In this document: piece after piece, positions 12,455 to 24,400 of the stretch
Layout: each line of letters starts with the position of its first letter
Numbering within the stretch: the first letter of the stretch is position 1
Assembly (NCBI GenBank): GCA_004194705.1
Contig: SADC01000290.1
Location: 1 to 64,000 of the forward strand
Origin: Ditylenchus dipsaci
Taxonomy: Eukaryota; Nematoda; Chromadorea; Rhabditida; Anguinidae
Direction: 5' to 3'
DNA: 64,000 nt
Position numbers and translations under genes: made by a program
The notes under the pieces: model-generated
What the model was told of the DNA's origin: nothing
What the model saw: the letters and a program-made list of their open reading frames with translations, nothing else
Database searches by the model: none

Positions 12455-12958
12455 TTAAAGTACCATACTTGTTGATGACAATGGTAATTTGGCAAATTCA
12501 AACGCGTGCGCGAGACCCTTTTTTCATTCCAAAAATACTTTTCGAATTATGTGTTGTCGGTATATGAAAATAAAAACATTACCTTATATAAGTGGCCTAG
12601 ATAGCTCAGTGGTATAGCGTAGCGTGTTTTGGGTCCTAGGTTTGATTCACGTGTCTGCTCTGTTACTTATGATCATTTATTATCAATACAGTCGGCCTTC
12701 GGTAGTACGTACCCCTTGTGGACCGGGACTAGGCGTACTTAATATCATGAGTACGTACTATCGGGGGCACCAATTGCCTTATTTAAGGTCAATCCAACCA
12801 AGCAAACCGCTTCCAAGGAGCACGTACTATCGAGAGTACGTCTTATCGAGGGTACGTACTATCGAAGCCTAGGCGGCTTAAGCGAAGTATAAAGAAGTAT
12901 CCCGCGTGCGTTTGAATTTGCCAAATCCCCATTTTCATCTACAAGCATGGTCCTTTAA
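12455..12958. mobile_element. TTAA-bounded fold-back with tRNA-like and MITE cargo
   Basis: Ends TTAAAGTACCATACTTGT and ACAAGCATGGTCCTTTAA; arms continue through GGCAAATTCAAACGCGTGCG and its complement. The loop contains a tRNA-like segment (12594-12665) and, from about 12690 to 12870, a second element made of repeated ACGTACTATCGA/GTACGTACT words. Same terminal family as 15964-16334. Confidence 0.65.
12594..12665 (+). tRNA. tRNA-like sequence (degenerate)
   Basis: Contains an intact A box (TAGCTCAGTGG) and a near-consensus B box (GGTTTGATTCA) 30-35 nt apart. Stems are imperfect and no anticodon can be assigned safely. Probably a tRNA-derived relic carried inside the TTAA element. Confidence 0.45.
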
Positions 12959-13046
12959 AAAGCAAAATCTCTTAATAGATATGTATTTTTCGAGCACATG
13001 AAAGTCAAACTATTTCAGTTCAAACTACCGCCTTGACAAATTTTCT

Positions 13047-13178
13047 ATGAATCAGCCAATGAACTGTGTGTGTGTATTTGGCTACTTTGGAAGAATTGCT
13101 CACTCTCTGGCTAGCTTTGTTGATGCTGCGCTCTGGCTGTGTTTGGGCAGCAAGGAAGAAGAAAAAAGACAAACCTAA
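13047..13178 (+). CDS. small open reading frame, unassigned
   Basis: A 43-codon ATG-to-TAA frame with non-repetitive composition (starts MNQPMNCVCVFGYFGRIAHS) in a patch of unusually balanced composition about 1.5 kb upstream of the CD2AP-like start. Downstream, 13321-13430 contains two AATAAAG sequences that could be polyadenylation signals. It could be a short transcript, or a terminal exon in another frame (an overlapping frame is Lys-rich). No homology recognised. Confidence 0.25.
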   Translation: MNQPMNCVCVFGYFGRIAHSLASFVDAALWLCLGSKEEEKRQT

Positions 13179-13439
13179 GAGAACTATCAAAGGCAAGAAA
13201 GAAAAAGAAGTGCTGGCTGGTCGTTCATTTCGTCATGTTCTCTCTCTATCTTCACTCTGTGTCTATGTATATATTGCTCTTCCTTTGCATCCGTCCAATT
13301 TCATCCCTCTTCTTTCAAACTAATAAAGGTTTTACTGCCGCTGCTGCATCCTGTCTTTTTCTCTCTGTGCTAATCAATTTTGACTTCTCCTAATAAGTAT
13401 TATTGAAAACTTGAACTAATAAAGTATTCTTGACTCCAG

Positions 13440-14584
13440 TTTGAAATTTTTAACAATGTAAAAAATAAGGTTTTGAAAATGTTAACAAGTTTTATTTGTT
13501 AAAATTCAAAAATTGCTGTTTGAAAAAAATTCTTTGTTTTCTACCACTAGCTTATCTTTAAACTAGGGTTTATAAACCATGTTTGTAAATATATTGCTTT
13601 TGAGCAGATTATAAGTATCAAATATTCATTCTTGCCAGTTTTATGGTGAAACAGGTCGAAAATGCTTTTTTATTACACTTCTCATTGTAAGATTTGTATT
13701 TAAGGCAATACTACGAACTCAGGATTACGAGAATAAGTATATTTGCTAAAAAACATTTCCATCTCAATTTTTTTCTATTAATTTTTCAAACGCACCCTAT
13801 TTTTTCCTGTCTTACTTCTGTTTTAGATGTTTAGTTCCTCTTTTAGAACATTAGATTTTTGAGTGAATTTTAAATAAACAAAACAAAAGCAAATTTTTAA
13901 GTAATCACATTTTGAAGCCATAATTTAAGGCGTAATTTATCCTACTGAGAAAAAAATCAATGAGAACCAGAGCTTCCATTATTTTTCACAAAAGTTGACA
14001 TTTGCATTCAACAATGAAAAATCAGACAAGTTTCTACCAAAAAAAAACAAATTTCGGTATTGATTTTTTCCTTAATATTTGACATTTGCATTAACTTTAT
14101 GAAAAAATATAAAAATTTTTTGTTATAAAATCAATCTTTATCTAGAGCAATCAAAAATGCAATCAAAAAACAAACTTTGCTAAAAGTATTAAAAAATGTT
14201 TCAAATAGTCTTTTTTTTAGCAGACCTTCTACTAAAATCATCTTTTAAAAATATGGATTTTTGGTCAAAAAAATCTCTTTGTTTGTTTTGAAAAATTATT
14301 TTAAAAAGGCAAAAAGACGGCGATTAGCATGCATGGAATAAATAGCAGTTTTAGATGTGTGGGTTGGTGACTCACAAGTTTTTCTTATTTTCTTTTCTCA
14401 TTGCACTTGCTCAAGGGCTGTCCCTCTTGTCGTGAAAAGGGTTGGTGATGATCCATCCACCTACCACCCAAGACCCATCCAAAATCTTAAGAGTTGTTAT
14501 TCATCACAATTCTTCGTCTTTTTTTCTGTCTGTCACTTTGGATTCTTCTCTTCTTTGACTATCATTGCTTCTATTTTATTGAAA
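13440..14584. other. AT-rich intergenic and putative 5' region of CD2AP-like gene
   Basis: Mostly A/T-runs with no exon recognised. The last 200 bp before 14585 become pyrimidine-rich and are probably 5' UTR; an in-frame upstream ATG exists at 14357 but the preceding peptide looks non-coding, so the start at 14585 is preferred. Confidence 0.4.
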
Positions 14585-17500
14585 ATGCATCAGCAACAAG
14601 ACTTCACTGGAGATTTGCTAGATTTTTCAGGTGCTTGGCCAAAATCTGGTCATCTTGCTAATTTGCTGCCGGATTTTATTAATCAAACTCCATCTTTTAA
14701 TTATTCTTGGAGTCCAGCTACAGACATGGCTTCCTCATTGGAACAGCATGGAAATGTAAGTTTTGTCTGTTTTTCGGGTAAGACAAGGATTAGCGAGTCC
14801 ATAGCTCAGAATTGAGATTTGGACTTTAAAGCTCTAATTAAAGCACCCCCTCTAATTAACGCACCTTCTCTAATTAAAGCGCCCTCTATAATTAACTCAC
14901 ATCTGGGACGAAGGTTGAAAAATAAACGTCACCGGTGCTTTAATTAGAGAGAATACGGTATTTTAATCTAAAATGTAAGCTTTTATTGAAAAATTCCAAA
15001 ATTGCTTGATTGAAAACTTCAAAGTTCACTAAAAATATGTTTACTTACTCAATACCTTCTTTAAATAATAAATTTGCAGGCAGAGTCCAGAGGAAATGTG
15101 GCCAGACTTGTTGACAGATTAAGCAAGGATATCACTCTGCTAAATAATCCATCATTCAAAGCTGGAGAAGTTCATTTAAGAAAAGGTGAGAACAAATTTA
15201 AAAAAGACCCTGTTAAAGGAGGGGGAAAAGCTCCTCGGGTTCAAAAACTCGGCCTCGGTGGCACAGTGTCTAAGTGTTTGTGTTTTTGGCACAAAATCGT
15301 CCACTCTTTGATCTCACGTGGTGGTTCGCTATTTATTTTGGATTGTTTTACCAATGTCCAGGGGTGATTTGGATCGTTGATCCCAAATCTGACGCTAAAA
15401 AAGTCGAAACACTTTAGATATTGGTCAAACAAGCTAAAAGAAATAGCGTGCCACCACGTGGGGTTGGACCTCTGTGTGATTTAGGGCGAAAAAATACAAA
15501 CGCTTACCCACTGCGCCACAAATGCAAAATTTTCAAATTCAAGTACCGTATTTCCTCTAATAAGCGCCCCGGGGCGCTTATTTTTCAAACCCCCAAAAAT
15601 CGGAAAATTTGGAATTCGATTTCGAGATTTTTGGGTGCTCCACCAAAATCTAAAAAGTGAAATTGGTAGAGCTCGTGGGAGTTAAGAAAACGTATCAAAC
15701 AGCTTTGCAAAATATTGCTTCTACACTGAGATCCAGACCCTCAAAGTCGAGGGGGGGGGCTTATTAGAGCGGGGGCGCTTATTAGAGGAAATACGGTAGC
15801 TTTTAATATTATTTTTTTAAGCTTAATGTTCGAGTCTTTGAAAAGGTTAAGGCGTTTTTACCATTTTTTTTCGAATGGTTTCTTTTACTCGTTTGGCATT
15901 TTTTCCTCCATGTGAAGCACGGGCAAGCCCCTTTAAGTGCGATTCTCAGTCTAAAATGTAAGCTTAAAGGACCATGAAACTTGATAAGCACAGCAATTTG
16001 CAGAATTTGAATTCGCGCGGGACCACCCTAATTTTGTCCATAATGTTTTTGAATTAATTTTTATTGTGTGCATTTAAAATTTGAACACCATTTATGAGTA
16101 AATTTTTAACACAGTCTCATATAAGTTGTTATGGTGCAGTGTAAGTAGGAAAAGTCATCCGATCTGGCATTGACGGGCAACGTTGGGCTCGATTAGTAGA
16201 TGGTTCTACATTTTGAAAAAATTTTACATGCAAACAAAAAACAATTCGAAAACATTATTGACAAAATTAAGGTGGTCCCGCGCGAATTCGAAATTTCCAA
16301 ATTGCTGTGCTTATCAAGTTTCATGGTCCTTTAAAGGGCCATCGCTGTCTCCGACAACGGTTGTCCCCCGCCAATTCAAATTTTTTCGCCTAATCATTAA
16401 ATTCTGTACGAATTTTTCAGCTTCGTTTCTATCAAAACTACACCTTAAAATTAAATTTTAGGCCTTGTTCTGTTAGAAACCAAGCTAAAAAATCCGTACA
16501 CAAGTTGAATGATTAGGAGAGAAAATTTGAATTGGCGGGGGACAACTCATAACAGGTGGCAATGGCCCTTTAAATAGCAAAATTTAGAAAATTGCCTGAT
16601 TGATAATTTCAAAGTTTACTGATATATATGTTTTACAATTTTCAGCAGGAAATCCGGGTGGAAATGGATCGAAAATAGCGGTAGTACGTTTCTCCTATCT
16701 AGCCCAACAAGAAGATGAGCTTGACTTAAAAGAAGGGGACGAACTAGAAGTGCTAGAGGATGTGGAAGATGGCTGGGCTCGGGTCAAATCATTGGGATGA
16801 ATGAAGTTATACAAAGTTCAGGGACTGTGGGTAGTTCAATAGGCAAAATTGGACTTTTCCCCACCAATTTTGTGTCTTTTGCCTCTGAGATGCCGGTTCA
16901 TAATCCATGTGAGCATTCTTTCCTTCGGTTAAAAAAATATAAAGTTGCAGCAGTGTTTTCTACCTCAATTACATCATCTTTGCCAAGAGTACTAGAAGAA
17001 AAAGGTCAAGCCGGTAAATAGAATACTTTTTAGAACTTTTAGTCTGAAATACATATTTGCTTGCAGAAAACCATTCCAATGGGGACTCTACTGAAATACC
17101 TAAAAAGGATAGTATGGTAGACGGTCACCATTCCCAGCAACATTCAGCCACCCTGCCTTCAACAATCCACAAATCCACATTAAACAATGTAAGAGGCAAT
17201 GGACGAACTAATGTGCTTTCTTCTTCAATTGAATCAGGCTCACCACCAACTGGAATGGTTTCTACTGCTCCTTCTTTGGTATGCAAATTATTGTGTAATT
17301 TGTGTAAATATCACCGAATGCTTTTTAAATTGTAGGGAAAATTTTCGCGGTCAACATTTTTAAGCGTTTTTGCATGCCATTGTTGAAAAAAACTCGAATA
17401 CAACACACTTCCACCCCTACCCTTTAAAGTCAGGAAAAAAAACTACGACGTGCTTTATATGTTAGAACTGCTCCAACATTTTTTCCAAACTACAAAAAGA

Positions 17501-19414
17501 AACCGTCTTAACGTACGCTTGTCTGCTACTACTCCCTACCTACTACTACCAGACTACTACTAACTACTACCAGAACATGCCTTCTATCTTCTGTTGATTA
17601 TTATAAAAAAACAGCTTGGTGAAAAACAGCTGGACTATGATTATATTGATACTGTGATTGTAATGATTAGGATGATTATAGTTAATTTGATCACACTTTT
17701 GAAAAAAAAACGACAGGAGGGATCAAGCTGTTCAAAAAACAACATGGGGGGATCAAGGCATATTTTACAAACCGATTCTCTACTAGCAACTAACTGCGTA
17801 TCTATTTAAAAAACTATAAACAAACGATTAACTATAGGCCTATAGCTAACTAATTACACAAACTAAATCTTAGATAAATAAATTTTTTGCAGAGCCATCC
17901 TCCGGCCATCCCACCACCTCCTTCTGAATCAGCCATTGCAGTTAGCAGAACTAAAGGTCAAAAAAAATAATGAAAATTCATCACACCATTTATACTTCCT
18001 AATTTTCAGAAATGGCCAAAGTGATCTACAAATATGAAGCGGCCAATCCCGACGAGTTGTCCCTGCCTGAAGGTGCCGTTATTACAGTCATAAATAAAAA
18101 GTGTGAAGATGATGGATGGTATGAGGGGGAGTACAACGGCAAGAGAGGACTATTTCCGGAAAATTTTGTGAAGCTTATTGAGACTAACACTGCTGCCGAA
18201 AAAGCTTCACCGGTCGGCTCACATCCTCCACCGACATTGCCCGCCAAACCCACCAAGCCTCTGCACTCCGCAACACAACAACCTGTTGCTAGTGTACGGG
18301 ATTCTTCCGTTTCCCAGAGTGAGTAAATTTCACACTTGTACGTATTATCGAGGGTGCTTTTCTGGAAAGTTAATTTTTCTAAAGTTCAAAAGGTCCTATT
18401 TTTCGGTATAGGATATGATACCAACCTTTTTTTTTAGCAAAAAGGTAGAACGGAACCCAAAAAAACTTACAGACAACTGATTTAATGAAAAATTTATCTA
18501 TCACTTGCAGAAAACCTTTTTTCTTCCTTATGTCAATTTTCCTCTGTTTATTTCAGCCGACCTCTCCTTATCAGCTACATCAGCAGCAACAGTCCCTAGA
18601 CCAGTGCAAGAAGAGCGCAAAAGTATGATAGCTGGGTTGCAGAGTAAACTGTTCCCAACTGGCAAACTCCCACCCCACAGACCCCCTGGCCCTGCTATTC
18701 ACAATAATTCTAGTAGTAATGAAAATAAAGAGGCAAAAAGTGCATCATCTTCTGTGGAAGATTTGAGCAAGCTATCTTCTCTGACCAAAGCGAGACCAAA
18801 GCAGGCGAATAAACGACCACCCTCCATGAACTTTCGTGCTTCTAAACAACCGGTATGTTTTTTGGAATTTAAATTTCGCATTTTGGTCTAATAATTATGA
18901 GTGTTTAGACGGGTAACGCGATCAATTTTGACGAGTCCCCAGTGCTAGGAGGAGTCTCATTCAACTCGTCCATTTCCAGCACAGGCAGTTTAGCGGGTCG
19001 ACCTGACTCTTTCTTCAGTACTTCTTCTGTTTTGGGCAAAGAGGTGTCTGGTGTAGCTCAGTCAAAGACAAATGGTAAGTTTTTAAATTTGATCAAATTT
19101 CTTTAGCTAGGGTGAAACCCTATGACAATCTAAATTATTATTTTACACTTACGTTTTTCATAAAAACAGTTTTTTCAGCCACTACTAAGCAACCAGTCAA
19201 GCAGTTGGTACAGTCACCTCTAGAACCTCAAGCTGCTAGCTCAGTTAGCGCGGCTCCTCGATTTTCCGCCATAAACACCGCCTGCCCTTCTATTTCCTCT
19301 GCTTCTGAATGGATTTCCAGACAAGAATTTGAGAAATACCGCACTGAGGTGGATCGAAAACTAGAAGAACTGAGCGAAAAGTTAGCAGAATTGACTGTTC
19401 TTAAGAACCAATGA
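14585..19414 (+). CDS. CD2AP/SH3KBP1: CD2AP/CIN85-family SH3 adaptor
   Basis: Adaptor that links CBL-bound receptors to endocytic and actin machinery. Exons: 14585-14755, 15080-15185, 16646-16782, 16822-16908, 16951-17013, 17067-17278, 17893-17956, 18010-18318, 18557-18852, 18909-19074, 19179-19414. An SH3 domain (16.67-16.89 kb; FSYLAQQEDELDLKEGDE ... GLFPTNF) matches the second SH3 of CD2AP/CIN85. A second (18.01-18.18 kb; VIYKYEAANPDELSLPEG ... GLFPENFVKLI) matches the third. Proline-rich linkers (PPPTLPAKPTKP) and a C-terminal coiled coil (RQEFEKYRTEVDRKLEELSE) complete the family layout. The family's first SH3 is absent; the two N-terminal exons instead encode LLDFSG ... NVARLVDRLSK, so this is a two-SH3 form, or the SH3-A exons lie elsewhere. 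The frame is broken by one base near 16781-16800. Confidence 0.85.
14820..14965. repeat. TA-type MITE fragment with iterated CTCTAATTAAAGC words
   Basis: Within the first CD2AP-like intron. Iterated CTCTAATTAA(A)GC(A/G)CCC words end in AGAGAATACGGTATTTT, the same terminal sequence as the complete MITE at 15546-15796. Confidence 0.5.
15240..15540. repeat. imperfect palindrome with tRNA-like arms
   Basis: Left arm GGTGGCACAGTGTCTAAGTG ... CACGTGGTGG and right arm (as complement) GTGGCGCAGTGGGTAAGCG ... CACGTGGTGG. Each arm has an A-box-like TGGCRCAGTG and the right arm a weak B box, so the arms look tRNA-derived. Lies in the CD2AP-like intron 2. Confidence 0.5.
15546..15796. mobile_element. 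TA-flanked MITE, CCGTATTTCCTCTAATAAGC family
   Basis: Perfect terminal inverted repeats CCGTATTTCCTCTAATAAGC with TA on both sides, 251 bp, no coding capacity. The interior contains a short palindromic GCGCCCCGGGGCGC at the left. TA duplication and size fit a Tc1/mariner-pogo type MITE. Confidence 0.75.
15964..16334. mobile_element. TTAA-bounded fold-back with tRNA-like loop
   Basis: Ends TTAAAGGACCATGAAACTTG and its complement; arms of about 75 bp are nearly perfect (GATAAGCACAGCAATTTG inward). The loop holds the tRNA-like segment at 16128-16200. The right TTAA (16331-16334) is also the left TTAA of the next element. Confidence 0.75.
16128..16200 (+). tRNA. tRNA-like sequence (degenerate)
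   Basis: A-box-like TGGTGCAGTGT and B-box-like GGCTCGATTAG about 50 nt apart; closely related to 1258-1330. No convincing cloverleaf, so a tRNA-derived relic rather than a gene. Confidence 0.4.
16331..16573. mobile_element. TTAA-bounded fold-back element
   Basis: Ends TTAAAGGGCCATCGCTGTC and GGTGGCAATGGCCCTTTAA, then TGTCCCCCGCCAATTCAAA and its complement. Shares its left TTAA with the element at 15964-16334. A sister copy lies at 55237-55479. No tRNA-like loop here. Confidence 0.75.
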
Positions 19415-19422
19415 GTGATCAC

Positions 19423-20449
19423 CAGGGCCCCAAATTCTATGCACTAAAAAATGCGAAATATGCGCATAAAATATGCGCTAAAAATGCTTAAATATGCGCT
19501 AAAAACGTAAAATATGCAGTATAATTTTTAAACTAAACCTTTTAAATGTACCGCATAACATTTGTCAAGAATCACTATATGTCGTAAAATTGATCTAAAA
19601 CATGCTTTTAAACGGTTTGGCTGCTTATACATGATTAAAAGATACTTTTTGGATAATGCTAAATCTTTTTGCAAAAAAAAATTGACCAAAATTTGACATA
19701 TGGCTTTGCTGAAGCAAGGTGATTTAACCTAAGGATTTAATTTATTTGACTTTAGGATTTAATTTATTTGACGTCCCATTTGACCTAGGATTTGAACATA
19801 GCTTTAAAAAAACTTTCTGCTCCCATGAAGATGCCGCAGGATTTCAGTCGAAAAAGATTTTTGAAAAGTGTTGACCGCCATTTACTAGCTAAGTTGCAAA
19901 AAAAATATTTTGTAAAGCAATTTCGAGACATTTAGTGGTTCTGTACTCCTGCCACTTCTTCGCATCTTCTCGCAAATATAAAAAATGTGCATCTTTGCGA
20001 TTTTCGAAATTAATATCTTTTACAAACAAAATCGGTGCTTTGCACTGTTATTTTGCTACTTTAACTGAAAATATGAATTGCACGGTACTGAAACGTTAGC
20101 TACCTCAATAAAGGTTATTTAGTGAAAAAATCTCTTTCTTACACGCTTGAAAATAAAGTGTCCTGGTTTTGGAAACTAAAATATTGACTTATTTATACAC
20201 AAAAGACGAGATTTGGCATGCTGCAACATCTTTTAACCCAAAAATTTCGGAGATTTTCTACAATATGCAGAAAATATGCGTCAAAATTGCAAAATATGCA
20301 AAATATGCACTAAAATGGAAAATATGCAAAACATGCTGCATAAAAGTACTAAAAAAGTACTCAAACAGGGCTAAAAGTGCGTTTTTTGTGCATAACTATT
20401 GCTTGCATATCCGCAGAAAAATATGCATTTGCATAGAATTTGGGCCCTG
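19423..20449. mobile_element. hAT-type element with 8-bp target duplication
   Basis: Terminal inverted repeats CAGGGCCCCAAATTCTATGC / GCATAGAATTTGGGCCCTG, flanked on both sides by GTGATCAC (19415-19422 and 20450-20457). 1027 bp. Subterminal regions repeat AAATATGC words. No transposase seen, so non-autonomous. It lies immediately after the CD2AP-like stop codon (19412-19414), thus probably in that gene's 3' UTR. Confidence 0.85.
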
Positions 20450-20649
20450 GTGATCACATATTCATTTGTATAAAAAGCAGGGTTTGGTCTATTTTGTTGT
20501 TATTTTTTGATACCAGCGTTTTGATTCTTTAAATTAAGCTGTATCAAAGCATTTGAAAATAAAATTAACTATAAAAAACTTAAACTACAAATTCATTGAG
20601 TTTTGATACTGCTGTTTTTCACAAACAGTTGATTCAAAAAATTGAAGCT

Positions 20650-20900
20650 TCCTCTTTTATTAGGTCGTCCCAAAACTTCGGTCCCTTTTTCAAATGAAAT
20701 TTTTGTGGCATTGTGTTTTTCCTATCAAGTATTTTGAATTTTTTTTACAGTTGACCTATTGTTTTGTAGCTGACAATCTTGGCTAAAACACGAGAGGTCA
20801 ACTGTAAAAAAATTCTGAAAAAACTTTATAGATAAAACACAATGCCACAAAAATTTCATTTGAAAAAGACGGAAAGAACGTTTGGCATGACCTAATAATT
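20650..20900. repeat. palindromic element, GTGGCATTGTGTTTT core family
   Basis: Inverted copies of TTTTTGTGGCATTGTGTTTT and of TTACAGTTGACCT about a central TTTTGTAGCT. The same core recurs at 21642-21884, 37637-37855 and 39770-39945 with different outer arms. Confidence 0.65.
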
Positions 20901-21423
20901 CCCCCTTATTTTCGTCGAGTTCTACTGCTGAAATGTTGTCATTATGCCTTAATTCCGGCCACTTATTTTTTCCGAAAATATTTCACTTTTGTTTTCTGTC
21001 TATTTCAGTCATCCCAAAATGAAGTAAAGACTGCTTCAAATCTAATGTAATTTTTATTTTGTTTAACCATTTTTGGATTAAATGATTCTTCATATGTTTT
21101 TTCTCTCATAACATTTAGTTCATTTAACAACTTTTTTCAAAAAAACATAGTTTGATTATTATTATTATTATCAATTTTACACCAATTATAATAATTTATG
21201 GCAAATGGATATTATTATCGCAGAATAAAGACTTGAAACTATTTTTAAGAAAAAACCAGGAGCAGCAAAAAGCAATGAATCACACAGACAGACATACAAT
21301 ACTTGGTAGCTAGCATGAAAAAGTTGGTGCATAGCAAAAATAGTTAGACACTATTACACAAACATAGACTTATAATTATTCATTTTGATATAGCCCATTT
21401 TTAATAATTCCGACCCTTGTGCT
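20901..21423. other. intergenic upstream of the two-span membrane protein gene
   Basis: AT-rich, with a short ATT microsatellite near 21157-21170. No gene or assignable promoter motif. Confidence 0.35.
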
Positions 21424-24400
21424 ATGGAAAATATCACAAGGAATGCCAGTTTGATGGATGACAATATATTTGATCAAGAGGATACTGTTTTAAAAAATGC
21501 TCGAGAAAATAGTAGTAAGTTATTTTTCAAAATTTTGTCAAAAATGCTAATTTGCTTTTTAGTGGGTGGTTCAAAAGTTCCCAGTTCCCCAAATTTTATA
21601 TATTATTTGATGGAGGAAAAGTTTTCATACAAAATCGTATACCGTATAACCTCTATTAATTAGGCACCCCCTAATTCAAAAAACGTGTTCGTGGCATTGT
21701 GTTTTTGATCCACTTTTTGGTCACTTCTCTCAGGCAAGTTACCAACCATTTTGTAGCTCATCTCACTAGCTACAAAATGAGTGGTAACTTGCCTCAGAGA
21801 ACTTTCCAAAAAATGGGTGAAAAACACAATGCCACAAACACGATTTTGAACGAGGGGGGTGCCTAATTAATAGAGGTTATACGGTATTTGGATTTTTATA
21901 TAAAATAAATTTTATTCAAAATAATTGGCTCAAAAAAAGGACGGGAACTTTTGAACCACCCGGTAGTAAACGTGGGCGAAAATAAAGTGTTATGCACTAT
22001 ATTAAGCAAGAAGTCAGTACCAGAAAAAACTAAAGACCTAGTGGTTTTACTGGCAGCATTTTTACGATTAATAAATAGGGAAAAGACTATATTACTAGTT
22101 AACTTTCAACAAATTATCAGATGCTGTTGACTTTGGGGATTAAAGAACAGGCAGGGGAGACATGTTTTCATTATCACTGGACTCAAAATCAAATTACTGT
22201 AACCGAAGACTGATCTGGACGTCCTAGAAAAGCCAAAGGACAAAACCATGCGAGAGTTCGGAAGACTTGCATTTTGTTCAACATTAGCCCACATTTGTCC
22301 AATCGAGCATCCGTTATTACGAGAGTTCGGGGTGTGTTTTACTGAATTTGGGATAAAACTAACCAATTTATAAAATGATTGACGTTATAACAACACTTCC
22401 CTTATGTGAGAAGCTTTTTGACGCTACTCGTTTTTACGTTACAGGCTGTTGGGGGGGGGGGTTATTGGGGTGTTTAAAACCTAGCGCCAGTTTTTTTTTA
22501 TAAGTCAAACTTTGATATAAGGATCACCTCGGAGACTGATTGAAAGGTGACCGTAAATTTTCTTCATTGGTAAACTAAACCTGATAAAAAAAGCTGACCT
22601 TATAGCGAGGTTCGGCTGTAACGAGAGCAGTGTTGTCAATTTTCGGGCATTACTAATTAAGCTTTTCCCGAACATAATGCCAGAGAGGAATTTACAAAAA
22701 GCATCTCAAGGCAGAATGCCGCAAAAGTTTTTTGCAAAAAGCTTTTCAACGCTAAATGCCAAGAAAAGCTTTTTACAAAAGCTTTTGAGTTCTTTATGCC
22801 AAGAAAAGCTTTTTGTCAAAAGCCTTTAGGAATCTTGAACACTGTATGCTTTACCAAAAAGGTTTTCTTTTATCGTGTTTTTAAATGCTTTTGTCTGAAA
22901 CTCGTGGTTGTGGACTATCAAAAAATTAAAGAGAACAGCCTAACGTTTCACTTAAGGCGCGTCCCCAATGCAGCCTTTTCACTCTCACTTTCACTCGCTC
23001 ATTGGGGACACCCTTTCATTCTTACTCTCACATTCACTCTCACTCCCACTCTGTCCCCAATGGGACTTTTTATGCTGTGTACTCAGACCATTTTATTCAA
23101 CTGTTTGATTGATCAGAGGTATGCTTCAGACCTGCTTCTACGTTTCTTAAGCGAGTCAAATTCTATCAACTATATCTTAAACTACCTCAAGTGAGCCTAA
23201 ACCACTTGAAGCACTCTAACTACACTGAACACCCCTAAATGGCACCAAATCACTCAGAACACCCCAAATGATCGCAAACGATCCCAAATCACGCCGAACC
23301 ACTCAATACCATCCTAAACACCCCAAATGGTCTCAAACCATCCAAAACCACTCAGAACCGCCTTAAACACCCTAATGGTCCAAATCATGCGAAAACACCC
23401 AAAACCACCCGAAACAGACCAGATGGTTTCAAACCATTTGAAACTGCCTAAAATCGCCCTGAAAATTTCCAAATCTTATCAAAAATCCTAAACTGCTCAT
23501 AACCACCCTAAACACCCTGAGTGGTCTAAATAGTGCTAATCCGCCCGAAATCACCTCAAATCCACACTAAACACCCCAAATGGTCTCAATCATCCGAAAC
23601 CACCTTAAATCTTTCAAAACCGAAACCAGATAAAAGTACATTTAACCCCCAAATTTCAATGGCTCTAAACCACTGTTAAAACTGTCAAACTGTTAAAAAC
23701 CACCCTTAATACCTCAAATTACTTCAAACACCTCCGGTATCCTGCAATATTTTAGAAGTACAATTTTTGGAATTCAGCAATATGCCCATAATTACAATAT
23801 GAACATCATGACTAAAATTGGGGTAATTTAGAAAAGGGACGACAGAAGGGTAGAGACGGGAGTTAGAAAAGTAGACTTTTTCCTAACTGGTGCTTTATTA
23901 GTGCACCATGGCAAGCCGGGGAACCGGCAACCACAGCCTTGTTATCACAATACAAAGACAAAACTGGTACGAGAGATTCTAATTATGGAGATTCCACTTC
24001 TTTGGCGACCACAGCGTCTGAAGAGCGCAGGACATCCTTGGCGGAACATGATGACCCATCATTGACTGAAGCTGGTATAAAGACGGCAGGCTGGTTGCTG
24101 ATTTCCTTAGCTGGCTTGCCAACGGCACGCACCACCAGAGGAGAAAAATGGGCCAGCCAGTCTGCGCTTGAGAAGAAGCTTCCGTCGTCTGCTGAACCAG
24201 AGGCTCAAAAATCTTGTATCCAAAGGGCTAAAAACATTAGACGGACATAAGTAAAATAAATGGGTGACTTACAAAGCTAACGAAAAGATCACAGTCGAGA
24301 ATGCCGGACAACGTGAAGTTAGCCAGATATCCTGCCTGATTGCTTATGTCATTCTTCTGGAATAACCAACTCGACCCCGACTTTTGCCACTCCTGTATTC

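Noticed and set aside
12690..12870. CRISPR-like regular repeats (GTACGTACTATCGA)
   Set aside because: Spacers are not regular or unique, there are no cas genes and the context is eukaryotic; these are MITE subterminal repeats.
13066..13393. Lys-rich reading frames (KKKKDKPKRTIKGKK)
   Set aside because: No splice or start context and overlap with another frame that looks better; kept only as a small unassigned ORF.
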